A stretch of 64,000 nt of DNA, from contig OY759361.1 of assembly GCA_963662355.1 (NCBI GenBank), positions 1,178,001 through 1,242,000 on the forward strand, in the 5' to 3' direction. The translations under genes were made by a program, and so were the position numbers. The stretch's first letter is position 1; every line of letters starts with the position of its first letter. This document shows, one piece after another, positions 15,227-23,740 of the stretch. The DNA comes from WTFY01 sp026713925. GTDB taxonomy: Bacteria > Pseudomonadota > Gammaproteobacteria > UBA4575. Below the pieces are notes generated by a model that saw only the letters and a program-made list of their open reading frames with translations, made no database searches and had not been told where the DNA came from.

Positions 15227-15290
15227 TTCTGATACGTGTGTACAAGCACTAGCCTTAAAAACCTAACTCAACTTCTGGGAAAGAATTAAT

Positions 15291-15338
15291 CGTCCCAACT
15301 CTCTCTCATAGCCTGGCACATACCCGGGGAGCTTGACA
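15291..15338 (+). repeat. Dispersed IS-end-like repeat, copy 2
   Basis: Plus-strand copy of the element at 13028-13074 and 39729-39773: CAACTCTCTCTCA, CATACCCGGGGAGC, TTGACA. It abuts the first base of the restriction-protein fragment at 15338, suggesting that an insertion sequence truncated that gene and later decayed. Confidence 0.55.
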
Positions 15339-15469
15339 TGAGCGATGATGGTGTTTTACCTATTGATTATACCGATATTCTCGGCATTCCCTTCGACTTC
15401 ACTGTGCGACCCGTAATCGCTCCACTACAGCTGTCCCGCAAGACCGCGCAGGGTTGGCCCCTTTATTAG
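15338..15469 (+). pseudogene. Fragment of a type III restriction (Res-like helicase) gene
   Basis: An open stretch of 43 codons reads VLPIDYTDILGIPFDFTVRP and stops at TAG 15467-15469. I recognise (I/E)YxDxLGIPFDFTxxPV as an internal segment of type III restriction Res-like helicases. No helicase motif is present, so this is a remnant bounded on the left by the IS-end-like repeat and on the right by the converging 5'-nucleotidase gene. Recognition from memory of a short motif. Confidence 0.4.
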
Positions 15470-16452
15470 GACTCATTTTTACCATTGTCCGAATTGGGTT
15501 GGTCAAGAAGAGAGTCAGAACGATGAGGCACTCTTCCTGCAGGATGAGCATGAGATATTTTTTCTAGATGAAGATCCTGGTCATCAAAGAAAACATGTGG
15601 CCTAAACGCTTTCAATATTTTTTCCTTTTCCATCCCCCCTAAGAAGAAAACTTCATCTACGTAGACTCCCCAATGTCGGAGAGTTTTAATTACACGCATC
15701 TCCGCTGGTGCATTTCTGGCTGAAACTATCGCGATTCGCACTGGAGAAAATTCGACACTAAAAGGAAGTCGATCTTGCAATCGAGCGAGTTTACGTAAGA
15801 AATGTGCATATGGACCATCTTGCAATGGTATATCTTGTTGCGTGTCTTCCACGCTTTGGAATTTTTCGAGCCCTTCTGTCTTAAATACGATTTCACTGCT
15901 TTCATCAAACAAAACCGCGTCACCATCGAAGGCAATTCGAACTTGGCCTTCAGGAATTTTACAACTTTCGGTTGGAGGAGATTTGACAATCGCAACAGCA
16001 CACTCTTCCTCATCAATGACTTTTTGTGCATCATCTATATTCGTTGTCAAGAACAGATCCACATCAAATGCTTCCAAATAATCGACTACAGATTCTCCAC
16101 CCGTAAATGCATGCCTAGTAATGGGCAGGTCCAATCTTCTTATGTTCTCTAATACCCATACACCAGTTTCAGGGCTATTTCGAGACATCACAACAACTTC
16201 TACAAGAGGCGATTCAGATTCAGTGTTCGGTTTATGCTCATTAAGTTTTAAAAGCGCCTTAACTAATGGCATACCGGTCCCAGGTTCAAGAGAATCATCC
16301 TCATGTTCAAGCATAAATTTGCGGTACTCGCTAATGGCCGTATCACGATTCTCTTTGGATTTTTGGCGAAATGCTGAATCTGCTTCACTTAGATCAAATA
16401 AAGCGGTGGAGGATATGCCGATTACAAGCGTATCAGAAAGATCAGTTGGCAT
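15466..16452 (-). CDS. Cytosolic 5'-nucleotidase (NT5C1 family)
   Basis: 328 residues. The protein matches the family also found as mammalian cytosolic 5'-nucleotidase I: LVIGISSTALFDLSEAD at the N-terminus (with a Ser where HAD enzymes have the second Asp), VVVMSRNSPETG, RHAFTGGESV, VRIAFDGDAVLFD (the nucleophile-like DxD segment), IAIVSARNAPAEMRV and HVFFDDQDLH. It removes phosphate from nucleoside 5'-monophosphates in the cytoplasm. It is a single gene between the defence block and tRNA-Asn. Full length, so probably active; a link to nucleotide-based defence is possible but not shown. Confidence 0.8.
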   Translation of the reverse strand: MPTDLSDTLVIGISSTALFDLSEADSAFRQKSKENRDTAISEYRKFMLEHEDDSLEPGTGMPLVKALLKLNEHKPNTESESPLVEVVVMSRNSPETGVWVLENIRRLDLPITRHAFTGGESVVDYLEAFDVDLFLTTNIDDAQKVIDEEECAVAIVKSPPTESCKIPEGQVRIAFDGDAVLFDESSEIVFKTEGLEKFQSVEDTQQDIPLQDGPYAHFLRKLARLQDRLPFSVEFSPVRIAIVSARNAPAEMRVIKTLRHWGVYVDEVFFLGGMEKEKILKAFRPHVFFDDQDLHLEKISHAHPAGRVPHRSDSLLDQPNSDNGKNES

Positions 16453-16591
16453 TTTTAATAAGGTCTAAAGATTACGTTCAACAGCGGCAATGCAGAGCGG
16501 CTAAATTTCAATCATTTTGGCTTGTTGCCTATATATTGCCTATATGAGCTTTTTAGTAAATCCCATAAATTATGTAAGTTATTGATTTTAA

Positions 16592-16667
16592 TGGCTCCCC
16601 GGGACGGGCTCGAACCGCCGACCTAGTGATTAACAGTCACCCGCTCTACCAACTGAGCTACCGGGGA
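16592..16667 (-). tRNA. tRNA-Asn(GTT)
   Basis: 76 nt with encoded CCA. Acceptor TCCCCGG/CCGGGGA, D arm GCTC/GAGC, anticodon loop CTGTTAA with GTT, T loop TTCGAGC. All arms pair. The 3' end points into the accessory block. Confidence 0.95.
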
Positions 16668-16785
16668 ATAGAAGACGGGAAATAGTAACGATCCACTATA
16701 CGCAGGTCAACGCCGGATCGTAACATCTCTGATTGCATGATGTATTTGTGCTGACCACAGGTCGGATTGATTTGTTTACACTAAC

Positions 16786-17964
16786 TCATAATCCCTTGAG
16801 GCGGGTAGCCGCTTCTTCCAGAACCTCCATGCTTGTCGCGTACGAGATGCGCATGTATCCGGGTGACCCGAATGCGGTGCCGGGCACCATAGCCAGACCT
16901 GCCTGATTCAGCAAATGTTCCACGAATCCCACATCATCGGTAACGCCTTGGGTTCTTTCGATCAGGCCATCTATGTTCGGAAAACAATAAAAGGTTCCGT
17001 CACTCAACGGACAGTGGATCCCGTTGATTTCATTCAGGGCACCCACGATGAAATCGTGGCGCTCCTCGAATGCATCGCGCATGGTGGCAACAAAGCCTTG
17101 ATCACCGGTCAATGCGGCTTCCGCTGCGGCCTGTGAAATGGAGCTTGGATTGGAAGTGCTCTGCGACTGGATCTTGGTCATGGACTTGATGACCGCCTCC
17201 GGCCCTCCTACATAGCCGATGCGCCAGCCCGTCATCGAATAGACCTTGGAGACACCGTTCAGCACCAGGGTGCGGTCCGCCAGCGAGGGCGTCGCGTTCA
17301 GGATGTTCGAGAATTCTTGGCCGCGAAACATGATGTGCTCATAGATGTCATCACTGATCACGAACACCTGCGGGTGTCTTTCCAGGACACTGCCCAGGGC
17401 ACCAAGCTCGTCGCGGGTATAGGCGATCCCCGTCGGGTTGGAAGGGCTGTTGAGGACAAGCAGTCGGGTCTTGTCCGTGATGCTGCGCTCCAGGTCCTCG
17501 GCAGTGATCTTGGAGCAGTTCTCGGCCCGTCCGGCAATGATCACCGGCTTGCCGCCTGCCAGGAGCACGATATCCGGATAAGAGACCCAGTACGGTGCGG
17601 GGATGAGTACCTCGTCGCCGTCATTCAGCAGTGCCTGGCACAGGTTGTAGAGCACCTGCTTGGCGCCGGTGGAGACCATGACCTCATTTGCCGTGTACTC
17701 CAGCCCGTTGTCGCGCCGGAACTTGCCGATGACTGCATCCTTGAGCGAAGCGGTGCCTGCGACCGCCGTGTATTTGGTCTTGCCTGCCCGCATGGCGGCA
17801 ATGGCGGCTTCCTTGATGTGCTCGGGGGTGTCGAAGTCGGGTTCGCCTGCCGCCAGGCTCAAAATGTTTCCGCCTTCAGCACGGATTTGATTTGCCCGTG
17901 CAGTTATGGCTAAAGTTGCAGAAGGTTTGATCCTCGATACACGGTCTGCGAGTGAATAGTCCAA
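16786..17964 (-). CDS. aspC: Aspartate aminotransferase (class I, subgroup Ib-like)
   Basis: 392 residues from TTG 17962-17964, chosen because AAGGAGG lies 5 nt before it and the product then begins LDYSLADRVSRIKPSATLAI, as in the bacterial Thermus-type enzymes; the longer open frame has no homology there. It transfers the amino group between aspartate and 2-oxoglutarate using PLP. Visible: LSAGEPDFDTPEHI-type N-terminal segment (here LAAGEPDFDTP), NSPSNPTG, SDDIYEH, and LNGVSKVYSMTGWRIGY with the PLP lysine. Divergent from uvrB with 91 nt between. Confidence 0.9.
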   Translation of the reverse strand: MDYSLADRVSRIKPSATLAITARANQIRAEGGNILSLAAGEPDFDTPEHIKEAAIAAMRAGKTKYTAVAGTASLKDAVIGKFRRDNGLEYTANEVMVSTGAKQVLYNLCQALLNDGDEVLIPAPYWVSYPDIVLLAGGKPVIIAGRAENCSKITAEDLERSITDKTRLLVLNSPSNPTGIAYTRDELGALGSVLERHPQVFVISDDIYEHIMFRGQEFSNILNATPSLADRTLVLNGVSKVYSMTGWRIGYVGGPEAVIKSMTKIQSQSTSNPSSISQAAAEAALTGDQGFVATMRDAFEERHDFIVGALNEINGIHCPLSDGTFYCFPNIDGLIERTQGVTDDVGFVEHLLNQAGLAMVPGTAFGSPGYMRISYATSMEVLEEAATRLKGL

Positions 17965-18055
17965 CGATGCCTCCTTGTAGGGTCCGGTTGTTTTAACAAT
18001 ACCAGGGAAAGTATACGGGGACTTGTGAGACGAGATAAGTCCCGGGAAGAGAAAT

Positions 18056-20086
18056 ATGTACCAGCCATTTCGGATAGATACTGACTTCGCACCGGCCGGA
18101 GACCAGCCGGGTGCGATCAAGGCATTGGCGGAAGGCCTGAACGACGGCCTGGCGCACCAGACCCTGCTGGGCGTGACCGGTTCGGGCAAGACCTTCACCA
18201 TCGCCAACGTGATCGAGCAGGTGCAGCGGCCTACCATCATCCTGGCACCAAACAAGACCCTGGCCGCACAGCTCTACGGGGAGATGATGGAATTCTTCCC
18301 CCGCCACGCCGTGGAGTATTTCGTCTCGTACTACGACTATTACCAGCCCGAGGCCTATGTGCCTTCGAGCGACACCTATATCGAGAAGGATGCATCCGTC
18401 AATGATCACATCGAGCAGATGCGCTTGTCCGCTACCAAGGCGTTGTTCGAGCGGCCCGATACGGTGATCGTTGCGACCGTATCCGCGATCTACGGACTGG
18501 GCGATCCCAAGGCCTATCTGGGCATGGTCCTGCACCTGGACCGGGGTGATCGTATCGACCAGCGCAGGCTGTTGCGCCGCCTGGCCGAACTCCAGTATTC
18601 GCGCAACGAGTTCGATCTGCGCCGGGGCACGTTCCGGGTGCATGGCGAAATCATCGACGTACACCCTGCAGAGTCGGAGCGCGAGGGGATCCGCATCGAG
18701 CTCTTCGATGACGAAATTGAAAACCTGAGCTACTTTGATCCGCTCACGGGCGAGGTCCTTCGCAGGGTTCCGCGTTTGACCATCTATCCGAAGACCCACT
18801 ACGTGACGCCCAGGGAGATCCTGCTGAACGCGATCGAGCAAATCAAGATCGAGCTCAAGGAGCATCTGGAGGAACTGAACCGTGCCAACCGCCTGGTCGA
18901 GGCGCAACGTCTGGAACAGCGCACACGGTTCGACCTGGAGATGATTCAGGAAATCGGATATTGCGCAGGGATCGAAAACTACTCGCGTTACCTGTCGGGC
19001 CGGGGCGCGGGAGAACCGCCTCCCTGCCTGCTGGATTACCTTCCGGACAATGCACTGATGGTCATGGATGAAAGCCATGTGTCGGTTCCGCAGTTCGGCG
19101 GCATGTACCGCGGTGACCGCTCGCGCAAGGAGACGCTGGTCGAGTATGGCTTCCGGCTGCCTTCTGCCATGGACAACCGCCCGCTCAAGTTCGAGGAGTT
19201 TGCGGCCCTGGCCCCGCAGATGATTTACGTCTCCGCCACCCCGGGTCCCTACGAGATGGAGAAATCCGATGCGGTAGCCGAACAGGTCGTGCGGCCCACG
19301 GGTCTGGTGGACCCAGAGATCGAGGTCCGCCCGGTTGCAAGCCAGGTGGATGATGTGTTGTCTGAGATCAACGAGTGTGCCGGGAAGGGCGAGCGCGTAC
19401 TGATCACCACGCTGACGAAACGCATGGCCGAGGACCTCACCGAGTACCTGGCCGAGCACGGCGTGCGGGTGCGCTACCTGCACTCCGACATTGATACGGT
19501 CGAGCGGGTCGAGATCATCCGCGGACTGCGCAAGGCAGATTTTGATGTGCTGGTGGGCATCAACCTGCTGCGCGAGGGCCTCGACATTCCCGAGGTGTCG
19601 CTGGTTGCCATCCTGGATGCGGACAAGGAGGGGTTCCTGCGTTCCGACCGGTCGTTGATCCAGACGGTCGGCCGGGCGGCCCGGCACATCCACGGCAAGG
19701 CGATCATGTATGCCGATGAGGTGACCGGATCGATGCGGCGTGCCATCGACGAGACCAACCGCCGGCGTGCCAAGCAGATCGCCTTCAATGAAAAGCACGG
19801 TATCACACCCAGGGGGATCAAGAAGAAAGTGGCCGACATCATGGAAGGGGCGCGCAGGTCCCCCGATGAATATGGCGCGGACAAGGCCCGTTTCACGGAT
19901 TTTCGAGGAAGCACCCGGTATGCGGACCTGAGTCCCGAGCACGGTATGAAACTGGTCAAGAAGCTTGAGCAAAAGATGTATGAGCATGCCCGGAATCTGG
20001 AGTTCGAGGAGGCCGCGAAGATCCGGGATGAAATCTTTAGCCTGAAAGACATGATTCTGGGAAAACCGCAGAGCAAGGCCGGGTGA
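18056..20086 (+). CDS. uvrB: UvrABC excision nuclease subunit B
   Basis: 676 residues, the usual UvrB length. It loads on damaged DNA with UvrA and positions UvrC for incision in nucleotide excision repair. Seen: Walker A LLGVTGSGKTFTIAN, the beta-hairpin region EYFVSYYDYYQPEAYVPSSD, DESHVSVPQ (Walker B), SATPGPYE, helicase motifs LREGLDIPEVSL and QTVGRAARH, and a C-terminal UVR domain (LEQKMYEHARNLEFEEAAKIRDEI) that contacts UvrC. GAAGAGAAAT lies before the ATG. Single gene; no LexA box was found by eye in the 91-nt divergent promoter region. Confidence 0.97.
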   Translation: MYQPFRIDTDFAPAGDQPGAIKALAEGLNDGLAHQTLLGVTGSGKTFTIANVIEQVQRPTIILAPNKTLAAQLYGEMMEFFPRHAVEYFVSYYDYYQPEAYVPSSDTYIEKDASVNDHIEQMRLSATKALFERPDTVIVATVSAIYGLGDPKAYLGMVLHLDRGDRIDQRRLLRRLAELQYSRNEFDLRRGTFRVHGEIIDVHPAESEREGIRIELFDDEIENLSYFDPLTGEVLRRVPRLTIYPKTHYVTPREILLNAIEQIKIELKEHLEELNRANRLVEAQRLEQRTRFDLEMIQEIGYCAGIENYSRYLSGRGAGEPPPCLLDYLPDNALMVMDESHVSVPQFGGMYRGDRSRKETLVEYGFRLPSAMDNRPLKFEEFAALAPQMIYVSATPGPYEMEKSDAVAEQVVRPTGLVDPEIEVRPVASQVDDVLSEINECAGKGERVLITTLTKRMAEDLTEYLAEHGVRVRYLHSDIDTVERVEIIRGLRKADFDVLVGINLLREGLDIPEVSLVAILDADKEGFLRSDRSLIQTVGRAARHIHGKAIMYADEVTGSMRRAIDETNRRRAKQIAFNEKHGITPRGIKKKVADIMEGARRSPDEYGADKARFTDFRGSTRYADLSPEHGMKLVKKLEQKMYEHARNLEFEEAAKIRDEIFSLKDMILGKPQSKAG

Positions 20087-20130
20087 AGCAGTGTTCGACT
20101 CCTTGCAGGAAGCGTACGGTCTTGGCCCCC

Positions 20131-20300
20131 TTATTGACCGGGTACTCGTATGACGGCTTCCGGACCGCAGTCTGTGACAGTCAGCAGAACGCGGGCAGCA
20201 TGGTCCGGAACGCGGCGGCCCTGCTCCCAATCCTGCAGGGTACGCGCATCGAAACCAAATCGGTCTGCGAATTTCTGACGACTTAGCTTCAAAAGCTTGT
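20131..20300 (-). pseudogene. Relic of a HigA/NadS-type HTH antitoxin
   Basis: The minus strand encodes LSRQKFADRFGFDARTLQDW, then EQGRRVPDHAARVLLTVTD, GPEAVIRVPGQ, stop at 20131-20133. This is the typical second half of XRE-family antitoxins of the HigA/NadS kind. The frame stays open upstream to about 20443 but has no start codon and loses similarity before LSRQ, and no toxin gene is adjacent. Most likely a decayed toxin-antitoxin locus lying between uvrB and tRNA-Val. Confidence 0.5.
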
Positions 20301-20471
20301 GAAGGGAAAGGCTTCGCTCAGTGCAGCTTCAATTTCACGACACCTGTGCTGGCGGGGCAAACAAAATGCAGACGATCCTGTTCAAGGGCAGTCTGCACAA
20401 GTTCAGGGAGACTCGCTGCGGTGAGGAGGTACCGGATCCTCCTGTTCTATGTTAGGTTCTACACCTGAATT

Positions 20472-20545
20472 AGGCGCGTAGCTCAGTTGGTTAGAGCATC
20501 ACCTTGACATGGTGGGGGTCGTTGGTTCGAATCCAATCGCGCCTA
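20472..20545 (+). tRNA. tRNA-Val(GAC)
   Basis: 74 nt without encoded CCA. Acceptor AGGCGCG/CGCGCCT, anticodon stem TCACC/GGTGG around loop TTGACAT giving GAC, T loop TTCGAAT. The bases after the discriminator are TAA, so CCA is added enzymatically, unlike the other three tRNA genes here. Confidence 0.93.
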
Positions 20546-20596
20546 TAAACTATCGGTCCGACTCTTTCATAAATACTGGTGCATACTCAGGAAACA

Positions 20597-21799
20597 CTAC
20601 TTTCCTCTGAACTCCACGGAAATGGAGCTGAAATAGCCCAGTGCATCCGAGTACTCAATGCGTGCAGGCGAATGGGGATCTCCAGGACCAAAACTCTCCC
20701 CCAGCTTTGCATAACGCATTTTTGGGACATCCGACAGGTACTCGATGCCTGCACCAATACGAAAGGTCACGTGCTCGGAATACGAGAAAACCAATGAGGT
20801 CTGCAGGCTGAGAGTGGCGGCCCATTGCGTGTCACTGGTGCGGTGGTCCGTGACTTCATCCATCGCAAACGTGCCCGACGATATGAACGTGCGCTGTGCG
20901 CCTTTGTACTCCGCATCCAGGTAGTAGACCCCCAGTGTGCCATCCAGGGTGAGGTTCCAGTCTGGTCGAAGCGGGAAGCCCATCCGGGTGCCTATTGCAC
21001 CGCCATAGTAGGAGGCGTCCAGATCCTCGCTGAGTGTGAGATGGTTGACCGTGGCAGGACGGTTGGACTCATAGGCGAACGTCTTGATGTCCTGGCGCAG
21101 TCTCTTGTAGCTTGGTCCAAGGTACATCGAGGCAATGAATTGGTCTGCCGGTTCAGGCTGCTTTCCGGTGACCAGATCCAGCCCGTAATAATCCACCTCT
21201 CTTTTTGTGCGGATGCGGATGGGATCGCCCCAGGCAAATATGGCCGAGCCGAACGGCATGGCCCCGCCATCGATCCTCCCGATCCAGCCAACGGCCCGAA
21301 CGTGCGGGTCATCCTGGATCAGATTGAGCAGGTGTCGCTGGGTCTGCGGGGTGATGCACTCCCCGATCGCTGAACCTGGCAGACAGTGCTGATCCTGAAA
21401 CCGGGTGCGGACCTGCGCCCATGGGGCAGGGTCTTCGCGGTACTCGCGGGTGTGCTTGGAGGTATAGGAAGTGAGAAAACCGTGCAACTCGGTGAACCGG
21501 TGGCCATGTGCCTTGCCGAGGGTAAGTGCAACCAGTGCTCCATCGTCCTTCCCATCATAGTGATCCAGGAAATCAAGGGCCTCTTCCCGACCGTTGGTTC
21601 GGATGAACGGGCTGGACTTCGGCAGGTCCTGCAAGTAAATGCCTCCGCCTACCTTGATATAAAAATCTTCAGATGATGTATCAGGGGAAGCGGCATTCAC
21701 CTGAAGGCAAAGCAGGAGAAAAACTGGAAGTGATACTGAAATGCTTTTCAACTGTATCAACCTTGAATACAAAAATGTAGCAGTGCCCACAGGTTTCAT
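20597..21799 (-). CDS. Exported beta-barrel-like outer-membrane protein, unknown function
   Basis: Start taken at ATG 21797-21799 (400 residues); no strong ribosome site is visible, so it may be nearby instead. A hydrophobic signal (ISVSLPVFLLLCLQVNAAS) is followed by a mature protein rich in alternating aromatic/polar strands: FYIKVGGGIYLQDL, ASYYGGAIGTRMGFPL, WNLTLDGTLGVYYLDAEY, HVTFRIGAGIEYL, ending YFSSISVEFRGK. A terminal aromatic-containing strand and Gly-rich amphipathic strands are what an outer-membrane barrel shows, though the last residue is Lys, not Phe. Two Cys (QHCLPGSAIGECITP) form a likely loop disulfide. No specific family recognised. Confidence 0.55.
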   Translation of the reverse strand: MKPVGTATFLYSRLIQLKSISVSLPVFLLLCLQVNAASPDTSSEDFYIKVGGGIYLQDLPKSSPFIRTNGREEALDFLDHYDGKDDGALVALTLGKAHGHRFTELHGFLTSYTSKHTREYREDPAPWAQVRTRFQDQHCLPGSAIGECITPQTQRHLLNLIQDDPHVRAVGWIGRIDGGAMPFGSAIFAWGDPIRIRTKREVDYYGLDLVTGKQPEPADQFIASMYLGPSYKRLRQDIKTFAYESNRPATVNHLTLSEDLDASYYGGAIGTRMGFPLRPDWNLTLDGTLGVYYLDAEYKGAQRTFISSGTFAMDEVTDHRTSDTQWAATLSLQTSLVFSYSEHVTFRIGAGIEYLSDVPKMRYAKLGESFGPGDPHSPARIEYSDALGYFSSISVEFRGK

Positions 21800-21938
21800 C
21801 GTATATCGGAAAAAAGTACAAGTGGGGTACACCTAATGTTCAAGATTGGCAGAGCCCCTTGTCAAGCCAGGTATATAGTTCCCTTTCGAAATGCTTTGGA
21901 TGCCATGATGGGGAGACCCCCTGAATATGGCCGCAAGT

Positions 21939-22268
21939 TCACGGGATGCAGCGAAAGACTGCAAAAGTCTGCTGTCCGTACTCTGGATTTGAGACAGGTA
22001 CGACAGTGTCTCCGCCCATGTGAACAGCACTGTTTCGTGCCAGTATCTGAAGTTGATTTGCAACACTGGATGACCGCTTCGGGATTACGTTCAGCGTTTT
22101 CTGATTGACGCTGACGGTTACGCTCCCGGTGTTCTGACACTTCTTGACTTCATCCATACCCAGGACACGTGCCTTTGACCCGTCCCCAGACAATTTGACC
22201 GTCGCACATGAGGTCAGGAGCAGCAACATTACAGTGACCAGGCTTGTGCCAAGAAGTTTGGAAGTCAT
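21939..22268 (-). CDS. DUF4156-like lipoprotein
   Basis: 109 residues from ATG 22266-22268. The N-terminus MTSKLLGTSLVTVMLLLLTSC is a lipoprotein signal with lipobox LTSC, so it should be lipidated at Cys21 and membrane anchored. The mature part (VLGMDEVKKCQNTGSVTVSV, later LQILARNSAVHMGGDTVVPV and QQTFAVFRC) matches the DUF4156/RcsF-like small lipoprotein pattern, with two Cys that may pair. Starts further upstream would destroy the signal. Role in the envelope unknown. Confidence 0.7.
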   Translation of the reverse strand: MTSKLLGTSLVTVMLLLLTSCATVKLSGDGSKARVLGMDEVKKCQNTGSVTVSVNQKTLNVIPKRSSSVANQLQILARNSAVHMGGDTVVPVSNPEYGQQTFAVFRCIP

Positions 22269-22956
22269 GGATGGAACTGAAGTGAAAGCCAGAATGCGTT
22301 TCAAACCCTTGATGCATGTGCAGCATATACTACAAGAGCGGATCAAGGAAATACAGTGTGAACGCTCTCTACTCTCTTCGCCTGCCCAACGGGCATGCAT
22401 GCAAACATCCTTTCCCAATGATTTTATTGGGTATGTATATTTTCCTAACCGTTCTGGTTATGGAATAACCGCTTTTGCATGCAGTTTGGCCATGGACTAG
22501 TCAGCAGGCAGTGTCCAAACAGGCTGTTGCACTCATCTGGTGGGTGGGCGCCATTGTGAACTCACTCGATGAACTGATAACAAACCCAGGCTCATCACCT
22601 GGACCCGCTTGCCTTGCGTATTTTGGGAGGTGGTATGGCCGTGAGTAGAATGCATGGCAAGGATATGGACGGAATGAAGAATCGCTGCAAAACTATAGGG
22701 GCGGACCGCGTGCCCCGGTTCTCAACTTCAGAAACAAAAACAGTTAACTCATAATAATTTCCAAATTCACATTGATACTGGTACTAAATAGGGGTGGCTT
22801 AAATCGTATGCTGGTTTTGCACTTGTTCCAGAAAATATTTTTTGAGAGAGCACTAAAGCTAGTTTCTACAGATGGATGCAATTTTCTAGATGTACACCCT
22901 AAGTCCAGAATTAGCAGATCAGCCTGAGTAACATTGAAATCAACAAGGAGAATGTA
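22269..22956. other. Gene-free stretch
   Basis: No reading frame here shows protein-like features on either strand. A small dyad GGTTAT-gga-ATAACC is at 22456-22470. The 3' part carries the upstream region of the EF-hand gene. I see nothing else. Confidence 0.4.
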
Positions 22957-23487
22957 ATGTTCAAATTATTAAATTTTACAATCGCAATTGTCCTGTCAGT
23001 GCTAACCACAGGGATAGCACTATCCGATCCAGACCATAGCCAAGAGGCTAATTCCCAAGACGCTTTGACTGTGTCACCCATGGAAAACGGTCAACATTAC
23101 AAGATGCAGAAGATGATGGGCATGATGGGTTCAGGCGGTATGCCAGGCATGGACATGATAGATATGGGAATGATGTTCATGATGATGGGTAAAGATATGA
23201 CGGGGATGCCGTCAGCAGAGAAACTTAGAAGCACACTGCAAGCACGGTTTGAGGAATTTGATGCAAATGGCAATGGCATGCTGTCCATTGAAGAGTTTGA
23301 AGCCCTTCATAACTCGATGACCCGCGAGATGATGGTGGAGCGGTTCGAGCATCTTGATGTTGACGGGGACAGTTCGATTACCTCCGCCGAGATGGGTGAG
23401 CTATCCAAGCGGTTGGAGATGTGTCCAATGATGTCCGGTGCAGGTGGCATGATGAATGGAGATTTGATTAGACCAAAGAACAACTGA
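22957..23487 (+). CDS. Exported EF-hand, methionine-rich protein
   Basis: 176 residues with AAGGAG before the ATG. A signal peptide (LLNFTIAIVLSVLTTGIALS) precedes a Met-rich stretch (KMQKMMGMMGSGGMPGMDMI and more, about residues 48-75), which resembles periplasmic copper-binding Met clusters. Two EF-hands follow: DANGNGMLSIEEF and DVDGDSSITSAEM, both with intact calcium-coordinating positions. A second short Met/Gly cluster (MCPMMSGAGGMM) is near the end. Being just before a multicopper oxidase and a cytochrome c, a role in periplasmic copper handling is likely but inferred. Confidence 0.7.
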   Translation: MFKLLNFTIAIVLSVLTTGIALSDPDHSQEANSQDALTVSPMENGQHYKMQKMMGMMGSGGMPGMDMIDMGMMFMMMGKDMTGMPSAEKLRSTLQARFEEFDANGNGMLSIEEFEALHNSMTREMMVERFEHLDVDGDSSITSAEMGELSKRLEMCPMMSGAGGMMNGDLIRPKNN

Positions 23488-23740
23488 AGCTAGTTGTGAA
23501 AAACGGGTGCACAGCTCTCTCAACGTTTGGTAAGCCTCCAAGTGACTTTACAGATAAAGACCCTGGATAATTTGTAGAACTTACCATCTCACTTGGCACT
23601 CTAAAGTTCACAGAACGAAAGGACGCCTTTGCTGTCTCAGTTTTTTCAGACTTGCCATACAGTTTTATTGGGTGCAGGCCAGTTAGCTGTACCAGCATTT
23701 GGTGTGGAGTAAACCTGCTCGGTATGATGCAAATACGACG

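Noticed and set aside
17965..18255. N-terminal extension of the aminotransferase frame by ~97 codons
   Set aside because: The extension overlaps uvrB and its promoter and has no homology; TTG 17962-17964 has an AAGGAGG site and gives the normal family length.
17993..20230. 745-codon minus-strand open frame opposite uvrB
   Set aside because: It is the antisense of a complete, well-conserved uvrB, with no recognisable domain and low-complexity composition.
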